From Sordariomycetes sp. S80-01Y (lineage: Eukaryota > Ascomycota > Sordariomycetes): a DNA stretch of 64,000 nt. The stretch is from NCBI GenBank assembly GCA_037042185.1, contig JAXQJY010000027.1:1178001-1242000 (forward strand). The letters run 5' to 3'. How positions within the stretch are numbered: the first letter of the stretch is position 1; every line of letters starts with the position of its first letter. Both the position numbers and the translations under genes were made by a program. Shown piece after piece: positions 1 to 14,131 of the stretch. The notes beneath the pieces are model-generated. The model did not search any database and had not been told where the DNA came from. It saw only the letters and a list, made by a program, of their open reading frames with translations.

Positions 1-691
1 ATCGGTGATATGTGGCGCTCTAGACCAGACCATCTCATCCCAAGACCTGATGACGCTTGGTGCGGGCACAAATCGTGTATGTAGATTGGATGCGGCAGTG
101 AGGATTGTTTGCAATGCTGCCTTGTCGTGGAACATCTCCCATCTTGGTCTCATGTGTGGCAGCATGATAAACCCCAAATCGTGTGTGTTAGTGAGTCGAG
201 CCTCACCGTGTATTGGATCGGACCATGCTTTCCCCAGTACTTCCAATTGGTGTCTTAGAGTAGAAACCAGTTTGCCGCTCGTATCATCCGTCTTCATAAT
301 TTGAGGGTACTTGATGAGCCTTTCAAGGAGAGAATAGATGCAGCCTGGAAAGAAGCCGCAGGTCCAGAAGTCGATGTTCTTGAACGCATATCGTCCAGCT
401 TTCGGGCCTAATTGAGGAACAATGTCGGGAAATTGTGTTGGAGGGTTCTGATATAAGATAAGTATATTTCATTGGGGCTTAACGATTTGATCGCGTCGCT
501 GAAAAAGGTTGACGTACGTTGTTGAGAAGAAGATCTGTTGCAGACCTGAGAATTTTGGCTGTGACGTTCTCTGAGAATAGCTCAGCCGTCTCGTCAAAAT
601 GTCTCGGAGGATCAGAAATGCCATAAGGGAAGCCGTTCAGAACACTGTTGTCCAGCCTTTCGGCCGGCTTCTCGTGGTCAATGCTTCCCAT
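1..691 (-). CDS. GH88 unsaturated glucuronyl hydrolase, 3' end outside the window
   Basis: Hydrolases of this family remove the 4,5-unsaturated glucuronic acid that polysaccharide lyases leave at oligosaccharide ends. Exon 1 is 691-518 (58 codons, from ATG). A GTACGT donor and a CAG acceptor define an intron at 517-448, and exon 2 runs from 447 past position 1 without a stop. The family motifs WTCGFFPG and HDLGF are both in exon 2; the Asp of HDLGF matches the catalytic Asp of bacterial unsaturated glucuronyl hydrolases. No signal peptide is visible at the N terminus, which suggests a cytosolic enzyme. It is transcribed away from the GH2 glucuronidase over a shared 503 bp promoter region. The C-terminal half lies beyond the left edge. 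GH105 is the nearest alternative family, but the motif set favours GH88. Confidence 0.85.
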
Positions 692-3015
<2,324 letters not shown>

Positions 3016-3629
3016 ATACAGGTGATCACAGCAGGAACCCTGGAAAGATTGATTCAATGTCTCAACACCACTGACAGATATCAACTTTCCTTCATTAGCT
3101 TCTCTGGCGAAATTAGAAGTGACCTCGACTTACAAGCACCAGTAGTATGACTTGAATTCTGCCCTTTCAGCGGAGTGTGTAGTCTAAATTGAAACGATGT
3201 CCGGAGCATGGTAAAAAGTCATACACAGTGATGACAGCGTAGTCGGACTTCGGAATATGGCCTGCGAGCACCCGATCAGGGCCGTGATAACTTCGCCGTC
3301 GATGCCCGGTTATGGCCTCTGATACGGATCCATGATACGTATCTGTTGGACACTAGCGGCTCCAGACTATTCGTTACGAAGTCCGGGCTTCTGCCGTCAG
3401 CGAGACACTTGATAACTTCCCCGCTGGAGAGTGGATGGGGGCAGCAAGCCTCAGAGTCACCCATGGCGCAACGTGGGGTACTTATCTGGATGTTTCCCCT
3501 CCGTTTTCTCGGATACCTTCAAATTTCAGTTGACCGTTTTATAATACGACATATCTTAGATGCCTTTCTTGTTTGCTATATTACTTGACCCCTCGGAATT
3601 TGCCCCACCTCCGGGCTTCCCGCTTCAGC
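3016..3629. promoter_or_regulatory. Intergenic region upstream of the DUF2264 gene, with repeated motifs
   Basis: No gene is visible in these 614 bases. They hold a 9 bp inverted repeat (CGGACTTCG at 3244-3252, CGAAGTCCG at 3377-3385) and a 10 bp direct repeat (TGATAACTTC at 3285-3294 and 3410-3419). The first contains CGG half-sites of the kind bound by Zn2Cys6 factors; the second contains TGATAA, a GATA-factor core. The role is inferred from position, next to a cluster that carries its own Zn2Cys6 gene. Confidence 0.4.
3244..3385. repeat. 9 bp inverted repeat, CGGACTTCG ... CGAAGTCCG
   Basis: The arms at 3244-3252 and 3377-3385 are exact reverse complements, 124 bp apart, upstream of the DUF2264 gene. 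Each arm carries a CGG triplet. This could be a regulator-binding pair or chance. Confidence 0.5.
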
Positions 3630-5940
3630 ATGCCACCCCTCCACGGCTTCTCGGACAATTCTTTGAGAACGAGAGATGATTTTGTCCGCGCGGCAGAGGC
3701 TCTTCTAAAGCCCTTGGCAAAGTACTTCTCGCCAGGGAAAGCGAGAATCAAGATACCGTACGCCACAGGAACACATTTCGATGAGACTGCCGCTCAATTG
3801 GAGGGGTTTGCCAGGCCACTGTGGGCTATCGGCGCCCTTCTCATGGGCGGCAGTCTAGATGACGGCCTCACTCAGCGTTGGATCGAAGGATTCGAGGCAG
3901 GCACTGATCCAAACAACCCTGAGTATTGGGGACCAATCAATGATTACGACCAAAGGATGGTTGAAGCCGAGATGATATCGTTTGCACTCCTGGCCTCTCC
4001 GAAGGACATGTTATGGAGAAGGTTCAGCGAGTCAACTCGAGCAAACATCATCAAGTGGCTTTGTGGCTTCCATGGACGGAATGTACATGTTTCGAACTGG
4101 CTATGGTTTCGCGTCTTCGCCAACCTCGCTCTCCTGAAGGTCTGCGAGGTCGATACACCTGACGTGCGACAGTCCCTGGAAGAGGATCTGGATATCCTGG
4201 ACAAAATGTACATGATCGACGGATGGTCGTGTGATGGTATCTGGAGAAGTCCAGATCTAGACGAAACTGAGTGGATGAACTTCCGAGAGACTGGCAAGGC
4301 CAACACGATCATGAGTAGTCGAAACGCGTGCTATTACTCGGGTAGCTTTGCGATTCAGTTCAGCCAACTGCTCTATGTAAAGTTTGCGCCAGAATTAGAT
4401 CCTGAAAGAACCGAAAGATATCGTCAACAAGCTCGAGAATATGGATCCGGCTTTTGGCGATATTTCGATTCAGATGGTAAGCATAATTCTCTGAGATCTC
4501 GGCTCTGCGAGGTTCAGCGCGTCAATGTCTCATTGGAGAAAGAAAAGTGGGCTAATATCTATCGGATTTAGGGGCTGCGATACCTTTTGGACGCTCTCTT
4601 TCATATCGATTCGCATGTGGCGGCTTCTTCGCGGCCCTTGCCCTAGCCCAAGTTGACGATATGCCTGAGCCTCTAGCGACGATAGGAGGTGTCAAAGGGT
4701 TCCTGCTCCGGCATCTTCGATGGTGGGCCAAGAATTCAGACGATATATTCCGTGCCGATGGAACACTTGACTTCGGTTGGACTTATCCGTAAGTTGAAAT
4801 ACACGAATCAGTTCACTGGCTTCAAGTCAGAGCTGAGGACGCTATCGAACCTGTTAACAACCACTTAGAAATATGTATATGACTGAGGATTACAACTCGC
4901 CCCAATCCGCGTATTGGGCACTGAAGTCACTGATTGTATTGGGCCTCACAGCGGACGATGACTTTTGGACCGAACCAGAGGCACCCTACCCGGATACCAC
5001 GAACGACCCGGGGGTCAAATTTCTTCCTGGCCCACGGCACATCCTGTGCAACAGAGCGGAGGGTAACCACCATTTCCTCTTATCTACCGCGCAATTTATT
5101 GGAGTGCCTTTCAAAGCTGCTATGGCTAAGTATTCCAAGTTTGCCTATTCCTCGAATTTCGCCTTCTCAGTCCCCACCGGGTCTCTGGGGTTGGGCCAAA
5201 TTGCCCCTGATAGCATTTTGGCCCTAAGTCGGGACGGAATGGAAACGTGGGCCGTGAAGTACAAGTGCGATGAGCCTCGATTTGGTAAAGCTGTTGTGTG
5301 TGGTACGAAGCCTGAAGTGCTACCAGTAGCAACGGTGCGGTGGTATCCCTGGGCCGACCGCTGTTTGGCTATAGATACGACTGTGATACCGCCTTCCGCC
5401 AGATGGCCCGACTGGCACGTTAGGATCCATCGTCTCCACGCATTACAAGACATCGGCCGACTTTTCACCGCCGAGGGAGGGTTTGCCTTAAATGGCCGTC
5501 AAAGACAGAGGACTCATGTTCTTCCAGCGACTCGACTAGATGAGGTCGCAGATAAAACGATTGGTTTGGCGGAAGGAGTTGTCGCTGACGATGCTTCCGT
5601 TCTTATCCTGTCCGACTCAGGGGCTTCAGGAGTGGCAACAGTCAAACTCGAGGCAGGGCGCACAACCGTCACTGCATTCAAGCCGGAACCAAACACAAAT
5701 ATCATGGTTCAACGCTCTCTCATACCTATCATCGAAAACAACATCCCGCAAATGCCGGCGGGATCCTCGGTTGTAATTATGGCCAAGGTCTTTGCAGTTG
5801 CTCCTGATTCGAACCTCCAGCATGGACAGAAGCACGTTCGGCAATCGCTCGAGAAGCGTTGGCTTGACCGACCACACGTCTCACTCGAGAAGGCAGAAGC
5901 TCGTGCTGAAACAGACTATTTTCAGCTTATATTTGAGTAG
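3630..5940 (+). CDS. DUF2264 family protein, probable uronoside-processing enzyme
   Basis: Three exons (3630-4476, 4572-4788, 4869-5940) join in frame to give 711 residues. Introns start GTAAGC and GTAAGT and end TTAG and TTAG. The protein spans the full DUF2264 pattern: an N-terminal helical region with GARPLWA-like and NWLWFR segments, then [30 protein letters not shown] and YWALKS across the exon joins, and a beta-rich C-terminal half. From memory, some DUF2264 members were found to be beta-glucuronidases and placed in CAZy family GH154; that should be checked. No signal peptide is visible. It sits between a GH2 glucuronidase and the cluster regulator, so a role on a uronic-acid-containing oligosaccharide is inferred from context. 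The start chosen is the Met just before the conserved region; an in-frame Met upstream at 3573 is less likely. Confidence 0.85.
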
Positions 5941-6036
5941 ATGCAAGAAGTTTCTGTCATTTTATGATTGAGGCATTACAAATGGTGATCTGATGTATAG
6001 GTGGTTTGGCAACGGCTGGGTGTTAAAAGAAAAGAC

Positions 6037-8990
6037 TCAAAACATATTCCCATGCCCGCTATGCAGGTTGCGCTCTGATGCTTCCTCATGTGTGCTCGGC
6101 CAGCCTGACAACCCATTCTCTCCGGGGCCATCCCACGACGTATGCATAACATCCTCAAAGCTTATGACCCTATCCATGTCCATGAACTGCTGATTCATCA
6201 GCACCTGGGATATCGCTGATAGGTCGTCTTCTGCGTTTATTAAATTTGCCCTTGAAAAGTTCTCTTGTGACGGTTGCGCCCATTGCCATGGCTGTGTCGC
6301 GCCAGAGGTGTTGGCCAGATTCCTTGCTTGTGTGGAAACGCCATTTGATGCTGTGTTCCCATCCTTGGGGTTTTGATACGGGCCAGTCTGAGAACCATGA
6401 CTAACGTTGGTAACATCATGACGGAAATCTGGCGAGGATGCCGAATGGTGGTTCCTGGGTGTGAGCAGTTCTTCCTCCCACGCCAGATCGTCAAATTGAC
6501 CGGAGACGTCTATTATTAGAGACGTATCCCTCTGACATCGGCCATGTATTCCCCGAAGCCGGGTTGCGAATTGGCCGAACAGACTACCATGAGGTATGGG
6601 GTCTTCTTCGTTAGAAAGAGGACCGATCCAACGGCGGTGCATTTCATCGAGATTCGCTATCAAGGTCCAGAACTCGGGCGCGAGCTCGCTTTGATAATAG
6701 TTTGAGTGCACTAGATAGATGAGAATCAGCCATCAATCTTAAATTGTAAGCAAGTGAAGGCCTCTATGTACCCAGAAGCACTCGCGCACTAATGAAGGCA
6801 GTGAATGCCAATTGTGGCGAGACAATGTGATCGGTCGAGGACCTCTCAAGGTACCCCCTTGTGATGGTTGCAGTCTCGACTGCCGCGCTTTGGCACGTCT
6901 CGGCGCTATATGAACTGGGGAGCTTGACTGACATCAGTTCCTTCGTCGGATACGCGATTCGTTGATGCAGTAATATCATCGAAGTGTTGTGTGTTGTATG
7001 GGCGATGGTCATGTTGGGATCCATAACTCCTGGCATGGTTTCCCTAGACATACCAGAGTCCTTCCATTGGTGGGGTAGGAACATTTTCCAACTTTCCGAG
7101 TCAGCATAGTTATTTTGGATCTTGGGCAGGGCTTCTGTAGACTTACTGTACCAACCTGAGGTCTAACTCCTTAAACCGAGTGAGCCATGCTGTCAGTTGA
7201 TGTCGGTCACCGAAATCAACCTCCTGCTGCAAGAAATACGTCGTGATTCGACTCAACGATTCGAGTGACTCTATATAATAAGCAAATGCTCCAACGTTCG
7301 ACATGTCCGGAGGACCTTGAAGAGCACCTCGAGTATTGGGCTTGATATTTCGACCTGTGTCGGGATTGAGGGGGCTCGACGTATCCTTTAATGTTTCTGG
7401 CGACGCTCCAACCGTCTGGGATGGACTTGGGTAATGCTCAGGAAGAAAAGTGATTGAGTTCCCTATCTTGGCAGCTGACCGGTCCCAGATACCAAAATAA
7501 GGGGTAGCAGCTGGCTTGCCTCCGTACCATATGCCTCCGCACACTGGCAGGCGGCGGGAGACATCAGCTGCTGTCAAGCTTGTGTTTGATCTGCCCGGTC
7601 TGTTAGGAGAAATAAATGGCCTGAGAAGATGCTCGTTGTTTTCCTTACCCAGTGGTGACAGAACAGAAGCGATCGAGATTGAAGATGTTCCAGAACACCC
7701 TTCTCCTTTCCTCTTCCTCGACCCAGTTTCTTGGCGTCGGCAGAGTTGACCTGGGCTTCAATAGGCCTCCCCGTGACCTTTTATCCTCTGACTCAACAGC
7801 CAAATGAAGATACTCTACGGTGCGTGTAAGGGAACCGATAAGCGGCCAAGCCTTCTGGGGCTCTCCATTGCCGATCTGGGTAAAGTCAGCGTTGACAAGC
7901 AAGCTGATCGATGTTGCCTACCTCCGCAAATGCAAGCAGAATTAGAGCCTGTAGATTCTCTACTGACAAGCCATCCAGTGCGGACAGCATTATATAGTCC
8001 CGAGAGGCTCGAACCTCTTGTGCCACGTAGTCAGCGTCCAGAGGCGAGCCATCACTGCCCTTCAAGTGACGAAGTGCCGTCACTTGAATTGCATGCAAGA
8101 CTACTGATTTCTTTCCCCGTTGGACGGGGTCTCTCAAGATATCGGGGAATCCAGTTACATGTAGCATTGGAACCCAAGGCTGCACTCTGTTGAAGAATAC
8201 GTCCATCAGGGAATCGAGTTGTGCGACTCGCACAGGGCTTGAGAAGTACTCATTGGAACCGATGTCTTTACTCCCTAGAGACCCTTTCCGAATTCCCTCG
8301 GAGGTGGATATTCTTGCTGTCTCATTTTCTCGCCGACGCTTTGATGGAGGTTCGCCATTATAGTCATCAAGACCGATGCGGCTGTTGGTCGAGCCATGCA
8401 CATGGTTTGTGGATGAAGCATTGGATCCGATGACTGAAGTGAGCTTCCGGATCTCTTTTGAAAGAGACGAAAGCACACCCACTACCTGATTCTGCTGATC
8501 TTCGAACCCGCTGCCTCTCGGTGTGGGCTGTGGCGCTTGCCCCGCCTGGAAGAAAGAAGGGTTATGTGGGCTCTGAGAGTCATTCGGGTTGTCAAGCTCT
8601 TGTTGCTTGCCCAAAAGAGCGTTCTCGACAATCTCTATAAGCTATGTGTTAGCACTACAACTCGTCGTTTCTCCGAAGCGACAGCCCTCAATGATTGGAC
8701 ATATCGTACCTAGCCGTCGATTTAGACTCTCCACTGCACCGCTTTTGACCCCTGGCTTCACTTTCTTGCCCTCATACACACATGTGATATCTGTCTCAGA
8801 ACATTTGTCAGCCAAAGCTCGGATTGCCATGCAATTCCGTACCGAGACGTTCACAATTAGAGCACAGGGGTAGTTGCCGAGAGCACCGCAGCTTGCGTTT
8901 CCTGCATCCTTCGCATGAGGGTAGGTCTGTGGTATCGTTGTCGTTGGAAGTGTCGGCCATCTGAGTGGTCCTCCGCGGTTGGGGTTCCAT
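6037..8990 (-). CDS. Zn2Cys6 transcription factor with fungal-specific regulatory domain
   Basis: Seven exons (8990-8843, 8790-8710, 8634-7922, 7875-7649, 7599-7147, 7091-6772, 6710-6037) close exactly in frame to 871 residues. The binuclear zinc cluster is at C26, C29, C36, C43, C46 and C53, and the sixth Cys is supplied by exon 2, which supports that join. The linker after the cluster is basic ([10 protein letters not shown]) and leads into a short predicted coiled coil. The middle region has the pattern of the fungal-specific regulatory domain, with motifs such as [19 protein letters not shown] and [15 protein letters not shown]. The C-terminal tail is Gln/Asn/Ser-rich, as in activation domains. 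It lies between the DUF2264 gene (tail to tail) and the sugar transporter (head to head), so it is the likely pathway-specific regulator of the cluster. The target specificity is not known. Confidence 0.88.
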
Positions 8991-9773
8991 CTCGGGCGCC
9001 GGAGCCTTTGGACTGCTCGAACCTCGTCGGGTACCTGACTTCCGATCCGGTACGATACAAGAGCTTCGGAGTACGAGAGAAGTCTCGGGATGAAGTTGAG
9101 ATGCCCGAGATGTTCACTGATGATCATCGAGATGGGTTTCATATCCCATTCACGAACCCGAGCCTGTAGGGGCGTCAGTCCCCACAAATGCCACGCCTCC
9201 GCAAATCTGGGGAAGCTTGACTACTACGAGTTTAGCTCACGATAGTTTAGTCCCGATTCGGCCAAGTTCGCCGACGTCGGGAGCTAGAAGATGTCTCGCG
9301 CGAGCAATGTCCGTTATCCGAGTCCACCACATTTCAACTTCGTGGACAGTGATCAACGGTTTCATGGGCTCTGAGTGGTCTAGCCGCGTCTCTCCTACCG
9401 AAGTCACCTAGGCGAGGCCTCCCCATGACTCGTGGAGCTGCCTGCTCGCGTGGGCCATGACATCCATCCCCACGGTTTCGGCCCTTAGCCACATGGTGTT
9501 CCAGCCGTCGCATCTCTCCATTACACTGCGCCTTTGATGAGAACGTGATAATCCCAGTCGATGGGGTCCCCAGGTTCTGGTCTTCAAAGGAGCCTGGATC
9601 ACTACAAAAGGATACCCCACACCCCGGGCGATACTTAAGGAACGACGTTTCCAGCCGTCCGGTAGAGCTTCTCAACAGGACAGTTGCGCGCTCGAACTTG
9701 TCACTTATTCAATTGTCGGTTTGTTGGCCTGAAATACCCAAAGAGCTACGGTCTCAGTCCGTTCGAGCTCATC
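8991..9773. promoter_or_regulatory. Divergent intergenic region between regulator and transporter
   Basis: These 783 bases separate the Zn2Cys6 gene from the sugar transporter and should hold both promoters. CGG/CCG triplets occur repeatedly, for example around 9040-9075 and 9600-9665, but no clear paired site stands out. The frames inside look random. Confidence 0.35.
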
Positions 9774-11593
9774 ATGACTCTCTCAAGCAATGAGCCGGCT
9801 CACGTTGGCAACGTTGAGAAACCCCAGGAAGCTTTCGACGCTACTGAGCACGAACACAAAGATGTCATGCATGGTGCCACGATCACGTCTGCTTACGCCG
9901 GCTGGGGTCGAGGTGCTTGCATCAGGAAGTTCTGGCGCCTCTATGGTACTGGGTTGATGGTTACGTGGGGTGGACTGTAAGTTATTGGACCCCTGTTCTC
10001 CCTGGATCTTCAAATTATTCAAGTACGTGGCTAACACTGGCTTTCATAGATATGCTGGCTATGCGAACTCAGTCATAGGTAGCATTGTTGCCAACCAGGG
10101 GTTCATCGACCAATTTGCAACCGTGACCGACGAGGAAACTGGAGAGCCCGCTCTCAATGCAAATCACATCTCTCTTTGGGCGGCAGTCTACTTCATCACC
10201 TGCATCGGTATTCAGTTCGTTGCTCCATACACCGCTGATCGATTTGGACGCAAATTCAATATGTGGGGATTCACCTTCTTCTTGACAGTGGTGAGTCTCC
10301 GTATCGGAAAGATATCTCGACGTTCGAACTAACTTGATAACCTCCAGTCAATTGTTGTGGCTGTCGTATCCAAGGAGTGGTGGCACCTGTTGATCTCTCG
10401 ACTGGTGGCAGGCTGCGCTGGCGGTATCATCGCCACGTCCATCATGGTCTACATGTCCGAAATGGCCATGCCTCAGTTCCGCGGAACACTTCTCAGTGCC
10501 TTCTCAATGGCATTCGCTCTTGGCCAGCTTTTCCTGGCCATCGGTCTGAAGGTTCTTGAGGATGCTACACCTGCGCAATTTAGGAACCTATTCTACTCCG
10601 AGTTTCTTTTTGCTGGCGTCTGGCTCATCCCAATGGTATACCTCCCCGAGTCACCTGTCTGGTGTGCCACCAAGGGTAGACACGAGCAAGGTAAAAAGGC
10701 TCTCAGTCGTCTAGTCGGGAAAGTCGAGGGCTACGATGTCGATCGTGAATACGCCGTTATCCAACAGGAAGTCCAAACTTCCGTCGACCTCTCCAACGAA
10801 AAGGTGGACGGCAAGAGTCAGTGGAAGGCCATCCTGGCTCCAATCAACCTCAAACGAGTCATCATTGCAACTCTGCCCTTCACTTTCCAGAACTTTGTTG
10901 GTGTGCCTTTGATCTTTGGATACACGACATATTTCTTCCAGCTTGCCGACATGGACGACCCGTTTTTGGGCAATCTGATCATTCAGCTGATCCTTGTTAT
11001 TGGCATCTGCTCAGCTTTTTATTTTGTCGATCGAGTCGGCCGTCGCAGCTTGGTCATCTACGGTGGTGCCTCAATGGGTGTCATTTGTGTTATCATTGGC
11101 GGGCTTGGCCTCATGGAGCAGAACTCTTCTTCTGGCCCAGCTTTGGTCGCGCTCTGCTCAATTTGGGCTTTTCTCTACGCCAACTCGCTTGCGCCCATCG
11201 GTGAGTCACATATCCGGAGTTCAGGCATTGAATGCTAACAATATCATAGGCTGGGTCAGTCTCGTCGAGATCTCGAGTCCCCTGCTGCGCGCAAAGACCA
11301 CCGCCATCGCCGCTACGATTCAATATCTAAGCAACATTCTCTTCAACTACACCACCCCACTCATGCTCTCAAATCAAGGGGCAAACTGGGGCCAGAAAAT
11401 AGGCTTCTTCTACGGAGGAATCACTTTCCTGTACCTCATTCCCTGCATCTTCCTCTTCCCCGAAGTCAAGGGCCGGACTTACGGTGAGCTTGACGAGCTC
11501 TTCGAGCGCAGGGTTCCCGCTTGGAAATTTGCAAAGACAAAAACTACCTACCAGTTGGCCATGGAAGAGCAGAATCAGGGGCCAAGTGCTTGA
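9774..11593 (+). CDS. MFS sugar transporter (sugar porter family)
   Basis: Four exons (9774-9976, 10050-10290, 10348-11200, 11250-11593) join in frame to 546 residues with about 12 hydrophobic segments. Sugar-porter signatures are present: DRFGRK in the first cytoplasmic loop, RLVAGCAGG with the following YMSE, PESPVW before the central loop, DRVGRRS after TM8, and PEVKGRTYGELDELF at the C-terminal end, a variant of the PETKGR motif. The family imports mono- and disaccharides with protons across the plasma membrane. The substrate cannot be read from the sequence. Because it shares a promoter region with the regulator and sits beside three intracellular glucuronide enzymes, uptake of a uronic-acid-containing sugar is the natural guess. 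Confidence 0.9.
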
Positions 11594-12385
11594 AATCCGT
11601 AATGGGTTCGTGTTGCCTGAAATTGAGGTCTAGCCGGGCAGGCCGAGGCCTTGCCACGTTGAGGTCTCGAAGTTAGTAATTCATAGCTCAGCCGCCCCAA
11701 TATTGAAAATGGGGATCTCTCAATTGCCGTTAAAATAGCCGAATGGCTAAATGCTGAGTCCACATCAGGTATTGTGAAAGCCATTTAGAAGCTTCAACCG
11801 GATAGTAAGAGCGGAACATGTGGTCCCGAGAGCCTCATGAGGCTGTTCATGCGCCGAGACCCCAGCGTATCATGGAGCACGAGCCAGCCGGATTCTGCCT
11901 GTTGTGATCAGACATGCACCCTTGATAGAGGGGCTTGCTCAGAAATTCCATAACCGGCAATGGGATGTGCGGAAGGAAACCCCGTGGGGAGCATCTGCAG
12001 TCCCTGCCCAGACCGAGCTCATTTATTCCTATGTTCTCGACTGGAGGGGGCGAGTCGATAGTGTCCAGATGCGCCTCTTGGCCAGCTCGTCTCATGACAG
12101 CTCTTTCCAATCCTCCTGATAAATTCATCGGAAGTGCGGCAGTGTTACACTGGATACGGCTCGTGAGTCTTCAGAATTGACGTCCTCGTTGGAGCGGCTA
12201 TCGACGTGTAAAGAGGAGTTTGTGGTAGGCCTCGCGAAGCTTCGCACTTTATCCGCGTCGTGTATCGTGAGTCTATATTAAACAGAGGACCCTGAGAGCA
12301 AAGTCGATCTTTTCTGCTTTCTGGGCATAGCGACTTGCATACTGCCTGCTTAGTACCCTGAATCTTTCCGAGACCAACAGCAAGT
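11594..12385. other. Intergenic region, no gene seen
   Basis: These 792 bases lie between the transporter and the xylanase. Short frames on both strands show no family pattern. An AT-rich run around 12270-12285, about 110 bases before the xylanase ATG, may belong to its core promoter. Confidence 0.4.
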
Positions 12386-13747
12386 ATGCAGATCCTCGCA
12401 CTCGTGCTCGCCCTCGCCCCGGCGGCTGTTCTGGGCCAGGGCAATCTTTGGGACCAATGTATGTCGCGTCATAGCTGTCACCTCAGTCCCCTTTATACCC
12501 CTCGTTTACTAACAAGACTCTTTCCACAGGTGGTGGCCAAGGTTGGAGTGGCTCCAAGACCTGCGTTTCTGGTGCAAGCTGCCAATACGTAAAGTAGGTG
12601 CTAAGCTTAACCAGCCTTCCAGGGCTCAGGGAATCTATGGCATGAAACGCACAGCTGCTGACGTTCCTCTCTAGTGACTGGTACTCTCAGTGCGTGCCTG
12701 GCTCCGGCGGTGGCGGCGGCGGCGACGATGGGGGTGGTGATGATGGCGGCAGCGGCGGCGGTGGTGGTGGTGGCGGTGCCTCTGGCCTCAACGCCAAGTT
12801 CAAGGCCAAGGGAAAGCTCTACTTTGGAACTGAGATTGACCACTACCACCTGAACAACAACCCCTTGACTACAATCGTCAAGAATGACTTCGGGCAAGTG
12901 ACCAACGAGAACAGCATGAAGTGGGACGCGCTTGAGCGTAAGTTTTTCTCTTTCCACTCCATCTTCCTTTTTCGAGGCTGACGTCTGAACAGCGAGCCGC
13001 AACTCGTTCTCTTTTGGAAACGCTGATGCCGTCGTCAAATTCGCTACAGACAACGGCAAGCTGGTTCGCGGCCACACCCTCTTGTGGCATTCCCAACTTC
13101 CGGCTTGGGTTTCACAAATCAACGACCGCAACACCTTGACCCAAGTTATCCAGAACCACGTCACTACAGTGGTCAATCACTACAAGGGCAAGATCGTCCA
13201 CTGGGACGTCGTCAACGAGATCTTCGCTGAGGATGGTTCGCTTCGGGACAGCGTCTTCAGCCGCGTGCTTGGCGAGGACTTCGTTGGAATCGCCTTCCGC
13301 GCAGCTAGGGCTGCTGATCCTAACGCCAAGCTGTACATCAACGATTACAACCTCGATATTGCCAACTACGCCAAGGTCACACGGGGCATGGTGGACCACG
13401 TCAACAAGTGGCTGTCTCAGGGCATCCCCATTGATGGCATTGGCACGCAAGCTCACTTGGCTGCTCCTGGTGGCTGGAACCCTGCATCTGGTGTGCCCGC
13501 TGCGCTGCGAGCGCTCGCCGCCTCCAACGTAAAGGAAGTTGCTATTACGGAGCTTGATATTTCTGGCGCGGCAGCCAACGACTACCTCACTGTCATGAAT
13601 GCCTGTCTCCAGGTGTCCAAGTGCGTTGGTATCACCGTCTGGGGAGTTTCTGACAAGGACAGCTGGAGGTCTAGCGACAACCCGCTCCTGTTTGACCGCA
13701 ACTACCAGCCTAAGGCGGCGTACAATGCTTTGATCAACGCGTTGTAG
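12386..13747 (+). CDS. Secreted GH10 endo-1,4-beta-xylanase with N-terminal CBM1
   Basis: Four exons (12386-12458, 12530-12593, 12675-12937, 12993-13747) give 384 residues. A signal peptide of about 17 residues is followed by a complete CBM1 cellulose-binding module (LWDQCGGQGWSG to DWYSQCVPG), assembled from three exons, which confirms the splicing. A Gly/Asp linker of about 27 residues leads to a GH10 TIM barrel with acid/base Glu in WDVVNE (E209) and nucleophile Glu in ITELDISG (E320). The enzyme cuts xylan internally outside the cell. Glucuronoxylan carries 4-O-methylglucuronic acid side chains, so a link to the neighbouring glucuronide cluster is possible, but GH2 glucuronidases do not act on those alpha linkages. 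The linker lacks the usual Ser/Thr/Pro richness. Confidence 0.95.
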
Positions 13748-14131
13748 GGAAACAGCATTGCATCGTATCTTGCGTCAAACCGCATGAAGAACCCTGGTTT
13801 GAAAGCACGCTGGGAAAAATCATTGGATTACTTTTGAGAGATACATAGCAAAACAATCCATCTGAGTTCCTCATATTTTAGTGTTTGATCTCTCATGGCA
13901 TAGTGCGGTAAAAAGCTTTCACTAAACGCCCTGCCCCAATATATGCGAAACAGCCCGTAGGCAGGTTGTTGCTGTAGGGTATGGAACGACTTACACAACA
14001 GACTGGGCGCTGAATCAGGCGAAGTGGACCCACCTCGAAATCGCTCCATGTTGGCATCGAACGATCTCCCGAAGCTCTACTCGTCACATCTCCACGACAT
14101 TACTCCTCGACGAAACTCGTCAACCGAAGAC
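13748..14131. other. Intergenic region, no gene seen
   Basis: This stretch holds the 3' flank of the xylanase and the 5' flank of COQ4. The COQ4 frame stays open upstream to 14024 with two further in-frame Met codons, so part of it could be coding. Confidence 0.4.
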
